A stretch of 64,000 bases of DNA, taken from assembly GCF_000243715.2 (NCBI RefSeq), contig NZ_AHMO02000004.1, positions 188,501 through 252,500 of the forward strand, read 5' to 3'. The stretch comes from Leptospira broomii serovar Hurstbridge str. 5399 (GTDB taxonomy: Bacteria > Spirochaetota > Leptospiria > Leptospirales > Leptospiraceae). The position numbers and the translations under genes were made by a program. Positions 8,640 to 15,488 of the stretch are shown piece after piece (within the stretch, counting starts at the first letter, position 1; every line of letters begins with the position of its first letter). Below the pieces are notes generated by a model, which saw only the letters and a program-made list of their open reading frames with translations, did not search any database and was not told where the DNA came from.

Positions 8640-9191
8640 GTGAAAAATATTGTTTTCTTTCTCATTTTCGGTCTCTCGATTCAACTTTTTGATTGTACGC
8701 AAGGATCTAACACTAATGACAACGTTGACGATGTGCAAAATCAATTTATGTTTGCCGCAATTTACCTGCTAATAACCCAACCGGCTCCTTGCAATAGCTT
8801 CAATATAGTTCAACTAACAACATCCTATCAGAATTTACCATTAGTACAAGATAATATTAGGCACCCGTCTCCGTATTGGGGGGATTCATTTGTGGGTTAT
8901 GCGGCGGGTACGATATCGGCCGGACAAAGCTATAAGATTTCGTCCACTAATACTAATCTAAACGCTAGTTTTGGAAGCGCTTCCGTCTATTTTCCTCCAG
9001 CCGTATGTTCTAGCGAGCGTGCGAATAATATCACCTCGGGAGCGCTTGCCTCCTGCAGCGCTAGTTCGAATAGTATTTCATGTTCCGTGAACGGGGGATT
9101 TACAAATAATTATCTTTTCGTACTGGAACTCTATTTTCCATATTCATTATCTCTTATTTATCCGACCGATATTACGATTAAGATTCAATGA
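8640..9191 (+). CDS. Hypothetical lipoprotein
   Basis: 183 residues with a GTG start, a lipoprotein signal (NIVFFLIFGLSIQL) and lipobox LFDC at about residue 19. The mature protein is Ser/Asn/Tyr-rich with four more cysteines (PAPCNSF, AVCSSE, ASCSAS, ISCSVN), predicted mostly beta-structured. I recognise no family. The 450-bp gap before it and the hairpin after it suggest a monocistronic unit. Confidence 0.65.
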   Translation: MKNIVFFLIFGLSIQLFDCTQGSNTNDNVDDVQNQFMFAAIYLLITQPAPCNSFNIVQLTTSYQNLPLVQDNIRHPSPYWGDSFVGYAAGTISAGQSYKISSTNTNLNASFGSASVYFPPAVCSSERANNITSGALASCSASSNSISCSVNGGFTNNYLFVLELYFPYSLSLIYPTDITIKIQ

Positions 9192-9210
9192 AGGCTTTAC
9201 ATTTTTCAAT

Positions 9211-9241
9211 TCCGATAAGGCGGAACACCCTTACTATCGGA
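9211..9241. terminator. Hairpin between convergent genes
   Basis: TCCGATA (9211-9217) pairs with TATCGGA (9235-9241), with AGG/CCT able to extend the pairing inside. It lies between the plus-strand lipoprotein stop (9191) and the minus-strand arsR-type stop (9262). There is no clean U-tract on either side, so it is at best a weak bidirectional terminator. Confidence 0.4.
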
Positions 9242-9261
9242 TAAAAACGATTTAGAATTCC

Positions 9262-9615
9262 TTAATTATCGACGAACGATTTTAATCTGGAAAGAGCTTG
9301 GTCCCATTGTTCCGATACAAATCCTAAATATTCCCGAATATCTTTAAAAGGCCTCAGATCCAGTTCAAAAAGGTTCTCACGGCCCGAATACGTGCTTTGC
9401 ACGATTCCTGCGTTCTCCAATACCTTAAGGTGTTTTGTTACTGCTTGTCGGGATAGCTTCGATCCTTCCGTTAATTGGGAAATGGATCGAGGCTGTCCTT
9501 TCGAAAGCTTTGCAACTATCGATAGTCTTGTCTCGTCGCCAAGCGCAGCAAATAAGGTTGCATATCCATGCAGCCTGGCGGTCTCACCTTTGCGAATGGA
9601 CTGCGACATACTCAT
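9262..9615 (-). CDS. ArsR-family regulator paired with an SRPBCC protein
   Basis: 117 residues with a full ArsR winged helix: FAALGDETRLSIVAKL, then the recognition helix KLSRQAVTKHLKVLENAGIV, the wing STYSGRENLFEL, and a C-terminal helix REYLGFVSEQWDQALSRLK typical of the subfamily fused or paired with SRPBCC (AHSA1) proteins. It lacks the metal-binding cysteines of arsenic ArsR, so it probably senses something else. It overlaps the upstream SRPBCC gene by 32 bp, indicating translational coupling. The perfect palindrome at 10082-10103 upstream of the operon is the likely operator. Confidence 0.85.
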   Translation of the reverse strand: MSMSQSIRKGETARLHGYATLFAALGDETRLSIVAKLSKGQPRSISQLTEGSKLSRQAVTKHLKVLENAGIVQSTYSGRENLFELDLRPFKDIREYLGFVSEQWDQALSRLKSFVDN

Positions 9616-10042
9616 TTATATTCTTCAATTGGGAACTCCAACCGCCGTCATTCATGCGGAATGCTTCGGCACGGCGGTTTTCCGGAATTTTTTCGAATCC
9701 GGACTCGATGACGGTCAGCAAAGTTCCCTTATGAGTTTTTTCAAGTAGAAATTCGACAAGCGTCGGCTCCTCTTTCGAGTAATCCATTTTCATGTCGACT
9801 GCATATGGATGCCAGGTAAAAGAGAAGAGCCGTTCTGGTTCCATTTTTTTTACAGTAATCTCGAACGTAAAATCTTCATAACCTGGCCAGGTCATCCGAG
9901 CTAGAGTAACTTGACCCGGTGCAAACTGGGTTTCGAATTTAGCTCGGAACCATTCTCCAAATTGTTTATGATTCGTCAAAGCTTGCCATACCCGTGAAAC
10001 CGGGGCATCAAGTTCGATTCTTTTTTCTATACGATTTTCCAT
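9584..10042 (-). CDS. SRPBCC (AHSA1-like) domain protein
   Basis: 152 residues covering one START/Bet v 1-like fold of the AHSA1 type: N-terminal strand IEKRIELDAPVSRVWQALT, then FGEWF, TWPGYEDFTFEITV, ERLFSFTWHPY, LLTVIESGFEKIP, and the C-terminal helix with GGWSSQLKNINEYV. Such proteins bind small hydrophobic ligands; the ligand here is unknown. A GAGGT ribosome-binding site precedes ATG 10042. It is first in an operon with the ArsR-type gene, a common arrangement in bacteria. Confidence 0.87.
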   Translation of the reverse strand: MENRIEKRIELDAPVSRVWQALTNHKQFGEWFRAKFETQFAPGQVTLARMTWPGYEDFTFEITVKKMEPERLFSFTWHPYAVDMKMDYSKEEPTLVEFLLEKTHKGTLLTVIESGFEKIPENRRAEAFRMNDGGWSSQLKNINEYVAVHSQR

Positions 10043-10081
10043 GTGCTACCTCTTGGTTGCATAATAACAACTGTCCGTGAA

Positions 10082-10103
10082 AATGCAACAATTTTGTTGC
10101 ATT
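10082..10103. promoter_or_regulatory. Perfect palindromic operator before the SRPBCC/ArsR operon
   Basis: AATGCAACAA (10082-10091) and TTGTTGCATT (10094-10103) are perfect inverted repeats with a TT spacer. An additional GTTGCAT half-site lies at about 10056-10062, close to the start codon at 10042. The position just upstream of the first gene suits autorepression by the ArsR-type protein. Confidence 0.65.
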
Positions 10104-10269
10104 ATTGCGGAATTTATTTGAACCAAAGGGTACTTGATTAACTTCAAATCGTTTGCAAAAGCAAGTCTGAAATACCATTAGCCCGTTAGACAAAAGAAGG
10201 GAAGATAAAGGTCGGGGCTATAAGCGGATGGATTGTAGCGATCTCGGAAATATAGGTAGTCGCAGAGGA

Positions 10270-10875
10270 TTAGGGAAAAGAAAATTTCTTTCTGTCCTTG
10301 CTCGATTTTCCCGTCGTTAAATCGCTTTCCTCTCTACTAAGTTTTTCTATTCGTATTTTGGCATCGTTAATGTTCGTTTCGTCGGATGTATAAGCGATTT
10401 CTATAAAATGAATGTAATTTTTGATCGCTAATCTTTTATTACCGGAGTTCTCGTAAGCGAGCCCGATATTGTAAACTATATCGGGCATATCGGGTGCGAT
10501 TTGCAGAGCTTTAGTATAGCTCTCGATCGCGCTTCTGTGATTTCCTAACTTCTCAAAGATAATTCCTTGGTTGTAATAAGCTTGAATATACTTCGGGTCG
10601 ATTTCGATCGCCTCCGCGAATTTCTCTAGGGCTTCTTTATTCTTGGATAAGTTTACGTAGGCGAGACCTGCGTTTGTCGGAAAATCAGGAATGTCCGGAA
10701 TTAATTCCTGGGCTGCCGAGAATTTACGTAAAGCTTTCTCCGGATTTGAGGAGAGGAGTTCGATTCCCTGCCGATTCAGTTCCCATCCTTTTTGAATCAG
10801 CGGGTCTCCACAGTCGCAAACATTTAAGGTGAAAGCAATCGGAAATAAGTATAAAATTATTTTTGCAAATTTCAT
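10270..10875 (-). CDS. TPR-repeat lipoprotein
   Basis: 201 residues. An AGGAGAAAATT ribosome-binding site precedes ATG 10875. The N-terminus is a signal peptide (IILYLFPIAFTLNV) followed by C-D-C, one cysteine of which is probably lipidated. Residues about 30-165 contain four tetratricopeptide repeats; the clearest are AYVNLSKNKEALEKFAEAIEIDPKY-type units with the canonical A-x2-YY-x2-G and P spacing. The C-terminus is Lys/Ser-rich. TPR lipoproteins serve as scaffolds for protein complexes in the envelope; no partner is evident from the neighbours. Confidence 0.85.
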   Translation of the reverse strand: MKFAKIILYLFPIAFTLNVCDCGDPLIQKGWELNRQGIELLSSNPEKALRKFSAAQELIPDIPDFPTNAGLAYVNLSKNKEALEKFAEAIEIDPKYIQAYYNQGIIFEKLGNHRSAIESYTKALQIAPDMPDIVYNIGLAYENSGNKRLAIKNYIHFIEIAYTSDETNINDAKIRIEKLSREESDLTTGKSSKDRKKFSFP

Positions 10876-11063
10876 AATTTTCTCCTATAAAGAGAATAAT
10901 GGAGATTTAAAATGGAAAAATGACCGAACAGTTATCGAATATCCGGCCTTCAATAAAATTCGGGAAAAAATAGCTTATCTTTGTTCCTTTAATAAGTAGC
11001 CTATTTATAGTTTCTGAAATTATTAAGAAGAAATAATCGTATATAGTATTATTAGATTGTAAA

Positions 11064-11255
11064 TTATTTTTCTATTATTTCTTTTAAATTAAATTTTTCT
11101 CGGCTAAGTTTAAGACTTCCGGAACACAATTTTTCGATTTCAATAATTGCATCCCTGAAATCGAATAAATTGTAGCCTATCGGCCTAATTTCTTGGCCCG
11201 AATCGCTCAAATAGGAAATTAGATAAAGTGATCTTACCATTTTTGCATACGCCAT
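11064..11255 (-). CDS. Small hypothetical protein, 63 residues
   Basis: A short soluble protein (basic N-terminus, SYLSDSGQEIRPIGYNLFDF in the middle, Lys-rich end) without a recognised motif. No clear ribosome-binding sequence; Met6 is an alternative start. It follows another small minus-strand gene after a gap containing an inverted repeat. Low confidence. Confidence 0.35.
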   Translation of the reverse strand: MAYAKMVRSLYLISYLSDSGQEIRPIGYNLFDFRDAIIEIEKLCSGSLKLSREKFNLKEIIEK

Positions 11256-11272
11256 GATTATGATCCAAGAGA

Positions 11273-11336
11273 TTGCGATAAGAAATATGTTAAATCATGA
11301 AACCATAATCTAATGATCGTCTCTATCTTATCGCAA
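11273..11336. repeat. 11-bp perfect inverted repeat between two small genes
   Basis: TTGCGATAAGA (11273-11283) and TCTTATCGCAA (11326-11336) are exact reverse complements 42 bp apart. The right arm overlaps the stop codon of the 11328-11549 gene. It could be a pair of regulator half-sites or a long-loop hairpin. Confidence 0.5.
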
Positions 11337-11549
11337 AGACAGACTGTTGAAAACTCCCGGAATCAATTCCCACTGATCTAATCCTTCGTTTTGAAAGACT
11401 CTGACCGACCTCGATTTTGCTTCCTCGAAACAGAATAGATTGACGACTAGGCAACCATGTTTCTTGAGGTGGACCGCTGATTTGATGATGCCAGAATAAC
11501 TTCCTTTTTTTCTGAATAGTGTGCCTGGTTTAAAATCTTCTACTTTCAT
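11328..11549 (-). CDS. Small hypothetical protein, 73 residues
   Basis: The frame opens at a TTG (11555), but the ATG two codons later (11549) is the better start. The product is a basic, beta-rich small protein (KPGTLFRKKGSYSGIIKSAV, then LVVNLFCFEEAKSRSVRVFQ), resembling a small SH3-like barrel in outline, though I cannot assign a family. No signal peptide. Confidence 0.45.
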   Translation of the reverse strand: MKVEDFKPGTLFRKKGSYSGIIKSAVHLKKHGCLVVNLFCFEEAKSRSVRVFQNEGLDQWELIPGVFNSLSLR

Positions 11550-11555
11550 GTTCAA

Positions 11556-11913
11556 TTCCGAAGGCTAAGTTTTACGAAGATTAGGGAGACTTGGCCAGCA
11601 ATAAAAAAATAAATGCGATCTCAAAAATCATGATTTTCATCATTGTAAGATTTGCGAAAGATCATGTCCTGAAAATAAATCCGCGCTGTAGCCTAAAAGT
11701 TTGAAAATGTTCGCTTAACAATCCGGGCAATGATCGTTAGTTGAGGGTAATTTCATAAAAAAAGGAAGGATCGATGCAAATCACGGGACCGTTAAATTGC
11801 GTCAAAGATGTACGATGCGAAAGAGACTTTCTAACCTAAGGAAGTAACTAACAAGTCTAAAAGGCGAATATCGAGCGATCTTTAAACGTAGGTTATAAAC
11901 GAGATAGCTTTGA
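11556..11913. other. Intergenic stretch, no gene seen
   Basis: AT-rich gap between two minus-strand genes. No frame of useful length, no clear terminator or operator seen. Confidence 0.4.
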
Positions 11914-12282
11914 TCAATCGGATCTTTCGAGGAGAACTGTCGCCGATTCATATACGGGTTTAGAAATTACGAACCTGGCCAATTCATGGGGATGTTTTCT
12001 TTCGGAATCGAAACAGATGACCTTGATCATGGAGCTGAGTATTTTTTCTTCCGGCGTCGTTATCGCGTTAATGAAATCGACGATGTTCGGATATTGAACG
12101 TTGACATATAAGTATTCGCCCTCGGGAAATTCGATACTGCTCGATGCTTCTTGAGATTCAAGCTTCCAAGTAAGATGTATGTAAATTCGAGGATGATGTT
12201 CTTCGAATTCGATTATCATTTCGTGAAAGATTTTCTCGATTGCATCGGATAAAGACGCCAACCGAAATGTCTTCTCTTTCAT
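11914..12282 (-). CDS. Hypothetical protein, about 122 residues
   Basis: The frame is open from 12393, but that would overlap the small gene at 12329-12496. The ATG at 12282 avoids the overlap, gives 122 residues and begins a plausible amphipathic helix (FRLASLSDAIEKIFHEMI). The rest alternates strands and helices (RIYIHLTWKLE, EYLYVNVQYPNIVDFINAI). No signal peptide, membrane segment or recognised motif. No clear ribosome-binding site at either start. It lies 46 bp downstream of the small two-cysteine protein gene and may be co-transcribed with it. Confidence 0.5.
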   Translation of the reverse strand: MKEKTFRLASLSDAIEKIFHEMIIEFEEHHPRIYIHLTWKLESQEASSSIEFPEGEYLYVNVQYPNIVDFINAITTPEEKILSSMIKVICFDSERKHPHELARFVISKPVYESATVLLERSD

Positions 12283-12328
12283 CGCAAAGTAACCAAACTG
12301 AATCCGGAATTGAAACCCGGGCCTTTCC

Positions 12329-12496
12329 TTATTTGCGTTCCTTGCAAACCGTCTTCCAATGGACGAGTCCGGACGGATCATAAGCTTTTGCATTTCTGCA
12401 TTCTTCTAAAGTATTATAAGTCCCTAACGCCTCGCCGCCTTTCAGCGTAGAAAGCCAAAGAATCCAAACCAACGTATGCAAGATTAAACGTTTCAT
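12329..12496 (-). CDS. 55-residue secreted or membrane-anchored two-cysteine protein (paralogue B)
   Basis: The frame is open to 12574, but ATG 12496 follows a GGAGAAG ribosome-binding sequence and gives a normal signal peptide or anchor (KRLILHTLVWILWLSTL). The remaining part carries two cysteines (TLEECRNAK and KTVCKERK). Length and pattern match the protein at 2858-3025 exactly (55 residues), so the two are paralogues. Export is likely, and the two cysteines probably form a disulfide. Function unknown. Confidence 0.72.
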   Translation of the reverse strand: MKRLILHTLVWILWLSTLKGGEALGTYNTLEECRNAKAYDPSGLVHWKTVCKERK

Positions 12497-12613
12497 GCGC
12501 TTCTCCGAAAACGGAAATAACTCAGAAAGCCGTTGTTCGAGTAAATTCGGATCAACGGCAGTTGTCCGTCCCACCTAAATCATTTGATTCATAAAATTAT
12601 AATAATTCGACAC

Positions 12614-12656
12614 GAGGATTTAGGAATGGATTGATTTTTATCATTCTTAAATCCTC
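12614..12656. terminator. Long stem-loop, terminator-like on the plus strand
   Basis: Bases 12614-12628 pair with 12642-12656 over 15 positions with one G-T wobble, loop of 13. TTTTCCTT follows on the plus strand. The nearby genes are on the minus strand, where no U-tract follows the stem, so it may instead act as a 3' end stabiliser for the patatin-like gene. Confidence 0.6.
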
Positions 12657-12692
12657 TTTTCCTTAACTAGGATCGATGGAATTAGGACTTTA

Positions 12693-13622
12693 TTACGTAG
12701 CAAGATCGAAGTTATATTCGAGTTTTCTTTTTCTTAGTTTTTGCTTTAGATAAAGCGCCGCATTTAATCCGACTCGTTTTCCGATTTCCACCGTTTCCTC
12801 CAATAGGGATTGCTTTGTCGTAACCAATCCCACGGGTAGGTCCCGATTCGGAGCTATTACATGGATCTTTACCCCTCTTGGCGGGTTGGCGGCTAGAATT
12901 CTGGCTTCGTTAAAATGGAAGTGATGGGATGATTTCATGATTTTAGACATTTTACGATCGAGAGGAAAAGATAGAAATCGACTGAGCGAATCGAGAGGCG
13001 GCGACACGTGTTCGAGCGGAGAATTCATTACTACGGTTATATTATTGTATCCGGCTTCGATTAAATCATTTAATGGAAGGGGATTCAGAATTGCGGCATC
13101 CGAATACGAACCGCCTTCTAATTTATGCCTTCCTTTCGTCGCAATAGGTAGAGAAGTTGCGGCCTTTAATAAATCGAAAATATTCTCGGAAGTCGCTTTG
13201 ATATATTCGGAGGTGCGGGTACTAAGATTGCTCACCGCTATCCTCAATTCAGGCAAACCGTATTTTCCGAAATTTTGAGTTTGTATCGGGTATTTTTCGC
13301 GAAACAGATAATCGATTAAATATTTTTGATCTAAAAAGAATTTTCCTCGAAGAGGATTCAGTATCGAAATTAACTTTCGACCGGCTAGTTCTCGTTTCCA
13401 GATTGAAAGTTTATGCTCTCCTTCTGTCGGTTCCGGCGAAGGGGTTGTCGCATAATAGGCGGCGCAGCAGGCTCCGGAAGAGACTGCTACAATTACGTCA
13501 TAATTTTGTGCCGGTAAGATACAATTTAAAGAATGAAGTACTCCGCCTGAAAATGCGCCTTTCATTCCTCCGCCTTCCACTAATAGCGCTCGTTTTCCTT
13601 TTTTTGCCTTAGGTAAATTCAT
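12693..13622 (-). CDS. Patatin-like phospholipase
   Basis: 309 residues of the patatin fold. The oxyanion-hole motif is GGGMKGAFSGG (residues 17-27). The nucleophile elbow is AVSSG with Ser48, in which the first Gly of G-x-S-x-G is Ala. The catalytic Asp is probably Asp175 (SYSDAAILNPLP), in which the usual DG(A/G) is DAA. Such proteins hydrolyse lipid acyl esters, and this one resembles the YjjU subgroup. No signal peptide, so cytoplasmic. It is divergent from the FAD dehydrogenase gene at 13844. The two altered glycines leave activity slightly uncertain. Confidence 0.82.
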   Translation of the reverse strand: MNLPKAKKGKRALLVEGGGMKGAFSGGVLHSLNCILPAQNYDVIVAVSSGACCAAYYATTPSPEPTEGEHKLSIWKRELAGRKLISILNPLRGKFFLDQKYLIDYLFREKYPIQTQNFGKYGLPELRIAVSNLSTRTSEYIKATSENIFDLLKAATSLPIATKGRHKLEGGSYSDAAILNPLPLNDLIEAGYNNITVVMNSPLEHVSPPLDSLSRFLSFPLDRKMSKIMKSSHHFHFNEARILAANPPRGVKIHVIAPNRDLPVGLVTTKQSLLEETVEIGKRVGLNAALYLKQKLRKRKLEYNFDLAT

Positions 13623-13788
13623 TATGATTTCCTTTTATATTCGGATTAAATCCGAATTATTTTTTCCGATTTCTCGGGAATTCACTTAATAAGAGTGCGA
13701 GCGGTTCCTATTTGTTGCAAATAAACGAAACTCGATCGACCGAAACGATAAATATATTAAATAAACATGACGAATAATGGAGCTTACA

Positions 13789-13828
13789 TTGATATCAATC
13801 AATTGCCCGAAAAATTTTGTATGCTAAA
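13789..13828 (+). promoter_or_regulatory. FNR/CRP-type site and promoter of the FAD/TPP operon
   Basis: TTGATATCAATCAA (13789-13802) fits TTGAT-N4-ATCAA perfectly. ATGCTAA follows at 13821-13827, where a -10 element would lie for an activator bound near -41.5. The same arrangement precedes the nos operon. The ATG at 13844 would give a leader of only about ten bases. Confidence 0.6.
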
Positions 13829-13843
13829 GTAGAAAGTCGCATC

Positions 13844-15475
13844 ATGAAAGGTAAAAGCATTCGTAGAGAAACGATTTCATCCGACGCGATAGTTATAGGC
13901 GGCGGCTTGGCGGGTATTGTGACGGCATTAGACTTACTCGATGCCGGAAAGAACGTAGTCTTAATTGATCGTGATACGCAGAATAGATTCGGAGGACTTG
14001 CTAAATTATCGTTCGGCGGGATCTTAATGGTAGATACGCCCATTCAACGATGGAACGGGATAAAAGATAGCATCGCACTGGCAATTTCCGATTGGAATTC
14101 GACGGCGGAATTTTCTTCTCAGGATGTGCTTCCTAAACTTTGGGCGGAAGCTTACATTAATAATTCCATAGAGGATATTTTCTATTTTTTAAGAAAACGT
14201 TCAGTGAATTTCTTTCCCGTAGTTCATTGGGTTGAGAGGGGACTATTCAAACCCGGCAATAGCGTACCTAGATTTCATATGGTTTGGGGAACCGGAGACG
14301 GTCTTGTGGAATCTTTGAAGAAGCACCTACTTTCTCATAAGAATCGAAATAAGCTTCAACTGTTTTTCGAAACAAGGGCTAGTAAATTAAGCAGAGTCGG
14401 AAAGAATATTACTGGTTGCATTGCGGAGTCCAGTTCGGGAACGGAATACGGTCTCAAAGCCGAACATGTAGTCATTGCATCCGGCGGAATTGCAGGAAAT
14501 CTTAATGAAGTTAGAAAATCTTGGCCCAAAGATATGGGGGAACCTCCGGCAGTCCTGCTTAACGGTTCTCATCCGTACGCCTTAGGAGATCTACATTCAG
14601 CCTCTCGAAAGATCGGAGCTCAGATTACGCATCTGGATAAAATGTGGAATTACGCTGCAGGAGTTCATCACCCTTATCCTAAAATGGAAGCTCATGGATT
14701 AAGTTTAGTGCCGCCAAAATCGGCTCTGTGGTTGAATTCGAAAGGAGAACGAATCGGTCCCATACCGCTAGTTACCGGATTTGATACTCGATATCTTGTC
14801 GAACGCATTTGCCAAGAGAAAGAGAAATTCTCGTGGCAGGTAATGAATTGGAAAATCGCTTTAAAAGAGTTAGCCGTTTCGGGTTCGGAATTCAATGAAG
14901 CGATACGAAATAAAGATTTTCTAAAATTCCTTAAAACCGTTTTTCTAGGAAATAAATCATTTCTAAATACGATTACGTCCGAGTGCCCGGATTTTATATT
15001 GGCTGATTCCGTTCCCGAACTCGCCGCTAAAATGAACCGAATGGTAGGTAGGCCCCTAGTTGACTCGACTCTTTTGGAAAAAACGATTCTGGAATACGAT
15101 TCGATGATCGATCGCGGGGAATCTTTTTTCGATGACGATCAATTGAGACGGATCGCTCAACTTAGGCAGTATCGAGGGGAGAGGCCCCGAACCTGTAAAT
15201 TTCAAAAGATAATGGATCGGAAAGCGATGCCGTTGCTTGCAATTCGAGAATTTATACTAACTCGCAAATCGATGGGCGGTATCCAGACCGATTTGAAATC
15301 TAGAGTCTTGGATGAATCCGGAAATCCGATCTCTGGCCTTTATGCAGTGGGCGAAGCTGCAGGTTTTGGCGGAGGAGGAATTCACGGTAAAGGAACGTTA
15401 GAGGGGACCTTCTTAGGCGGATGTATATTAACAGCAAGATTTGCAGCGCGTTCGATTTTAAAATTCGGAAATTAA
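13844..15475 (+). CDS. FAD-dependent dehydrogenase (fumarate reductase/3-ketosteroid dehydrogenase-like flavoprotein)
   Basis: 543 residues from ATG 13844; the frame opens at a TTG at 13817, but that is less likely. The dinucleotide-binding motif GGGLAGIVTALDLL with the acidic residue at the end of strand two (VVLIDRD) is near the N-terminus. The C-terminal FAD segment LYAVGEAAGFGGGGIHG, with GTLEGTFLGGC, matches the predicted-oxidoreductase group COG3573. SMGGIQTD resembles the substrate-side segment of this superfamily. No signal peptide. It shares an operon with the TPP enzyme, 13 bp apart. The substrate is unknown. Confidence 0.8.
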   Translation: MKGKSIRRETISSDAIVIGGGLAGIVTALDLLDAGKNVVLIDRDTQNRFGGLAKLSFGGILMVDTPIQRWNGIKDSIALAISDWNSTAEFSSQDVLPKLWAEAYINNSIEDIFYFLRKRSVNFFPVVHWVERGLFKPGNSVPRFHMVWGTGDGLVESLKKHLLSHKNRNKLQLFFETRASKLSRVGKNITGCIAESSSGTEYGLKAEHVVIASGGIAGNLNEVRKSWPKDMGEPPAVLLNGSHPYALGDLHSASRKIGAQITHLDKMWNYAAGVHHPYPKMEAHGLSLVPPKSALWLNSKGERIGPIPLVTGFDTRYLVERICQEKEKFSWQVMNWKIALKELAVSGSEFNEAIRNKDFLKFLKTVFLGNKSFLNTITSECPDFILADSVPELAAKMNRMVGRPLVDSTLLEKTILEYDSMIDRGESFFDDDQLRRIAQLRQYRGERPRTCKFQKIMDRKAMPLLAIREFILTRKSMGGIQTDLKSRVLDESGNPISGLYAVGEAAGFGGGGIHGKGTLEGTFLGGCILTARFAARSILKFGN

Positions 15476-15488
15476 CGAAGAGGGAAAT

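Noticed and set aside
10008..10193. 61-codon minus-strand frame upstream of the SRPBCC gene
   Set aside because: It runs through the palindromic operator, has no start signal and encodes atypical protein sequence.
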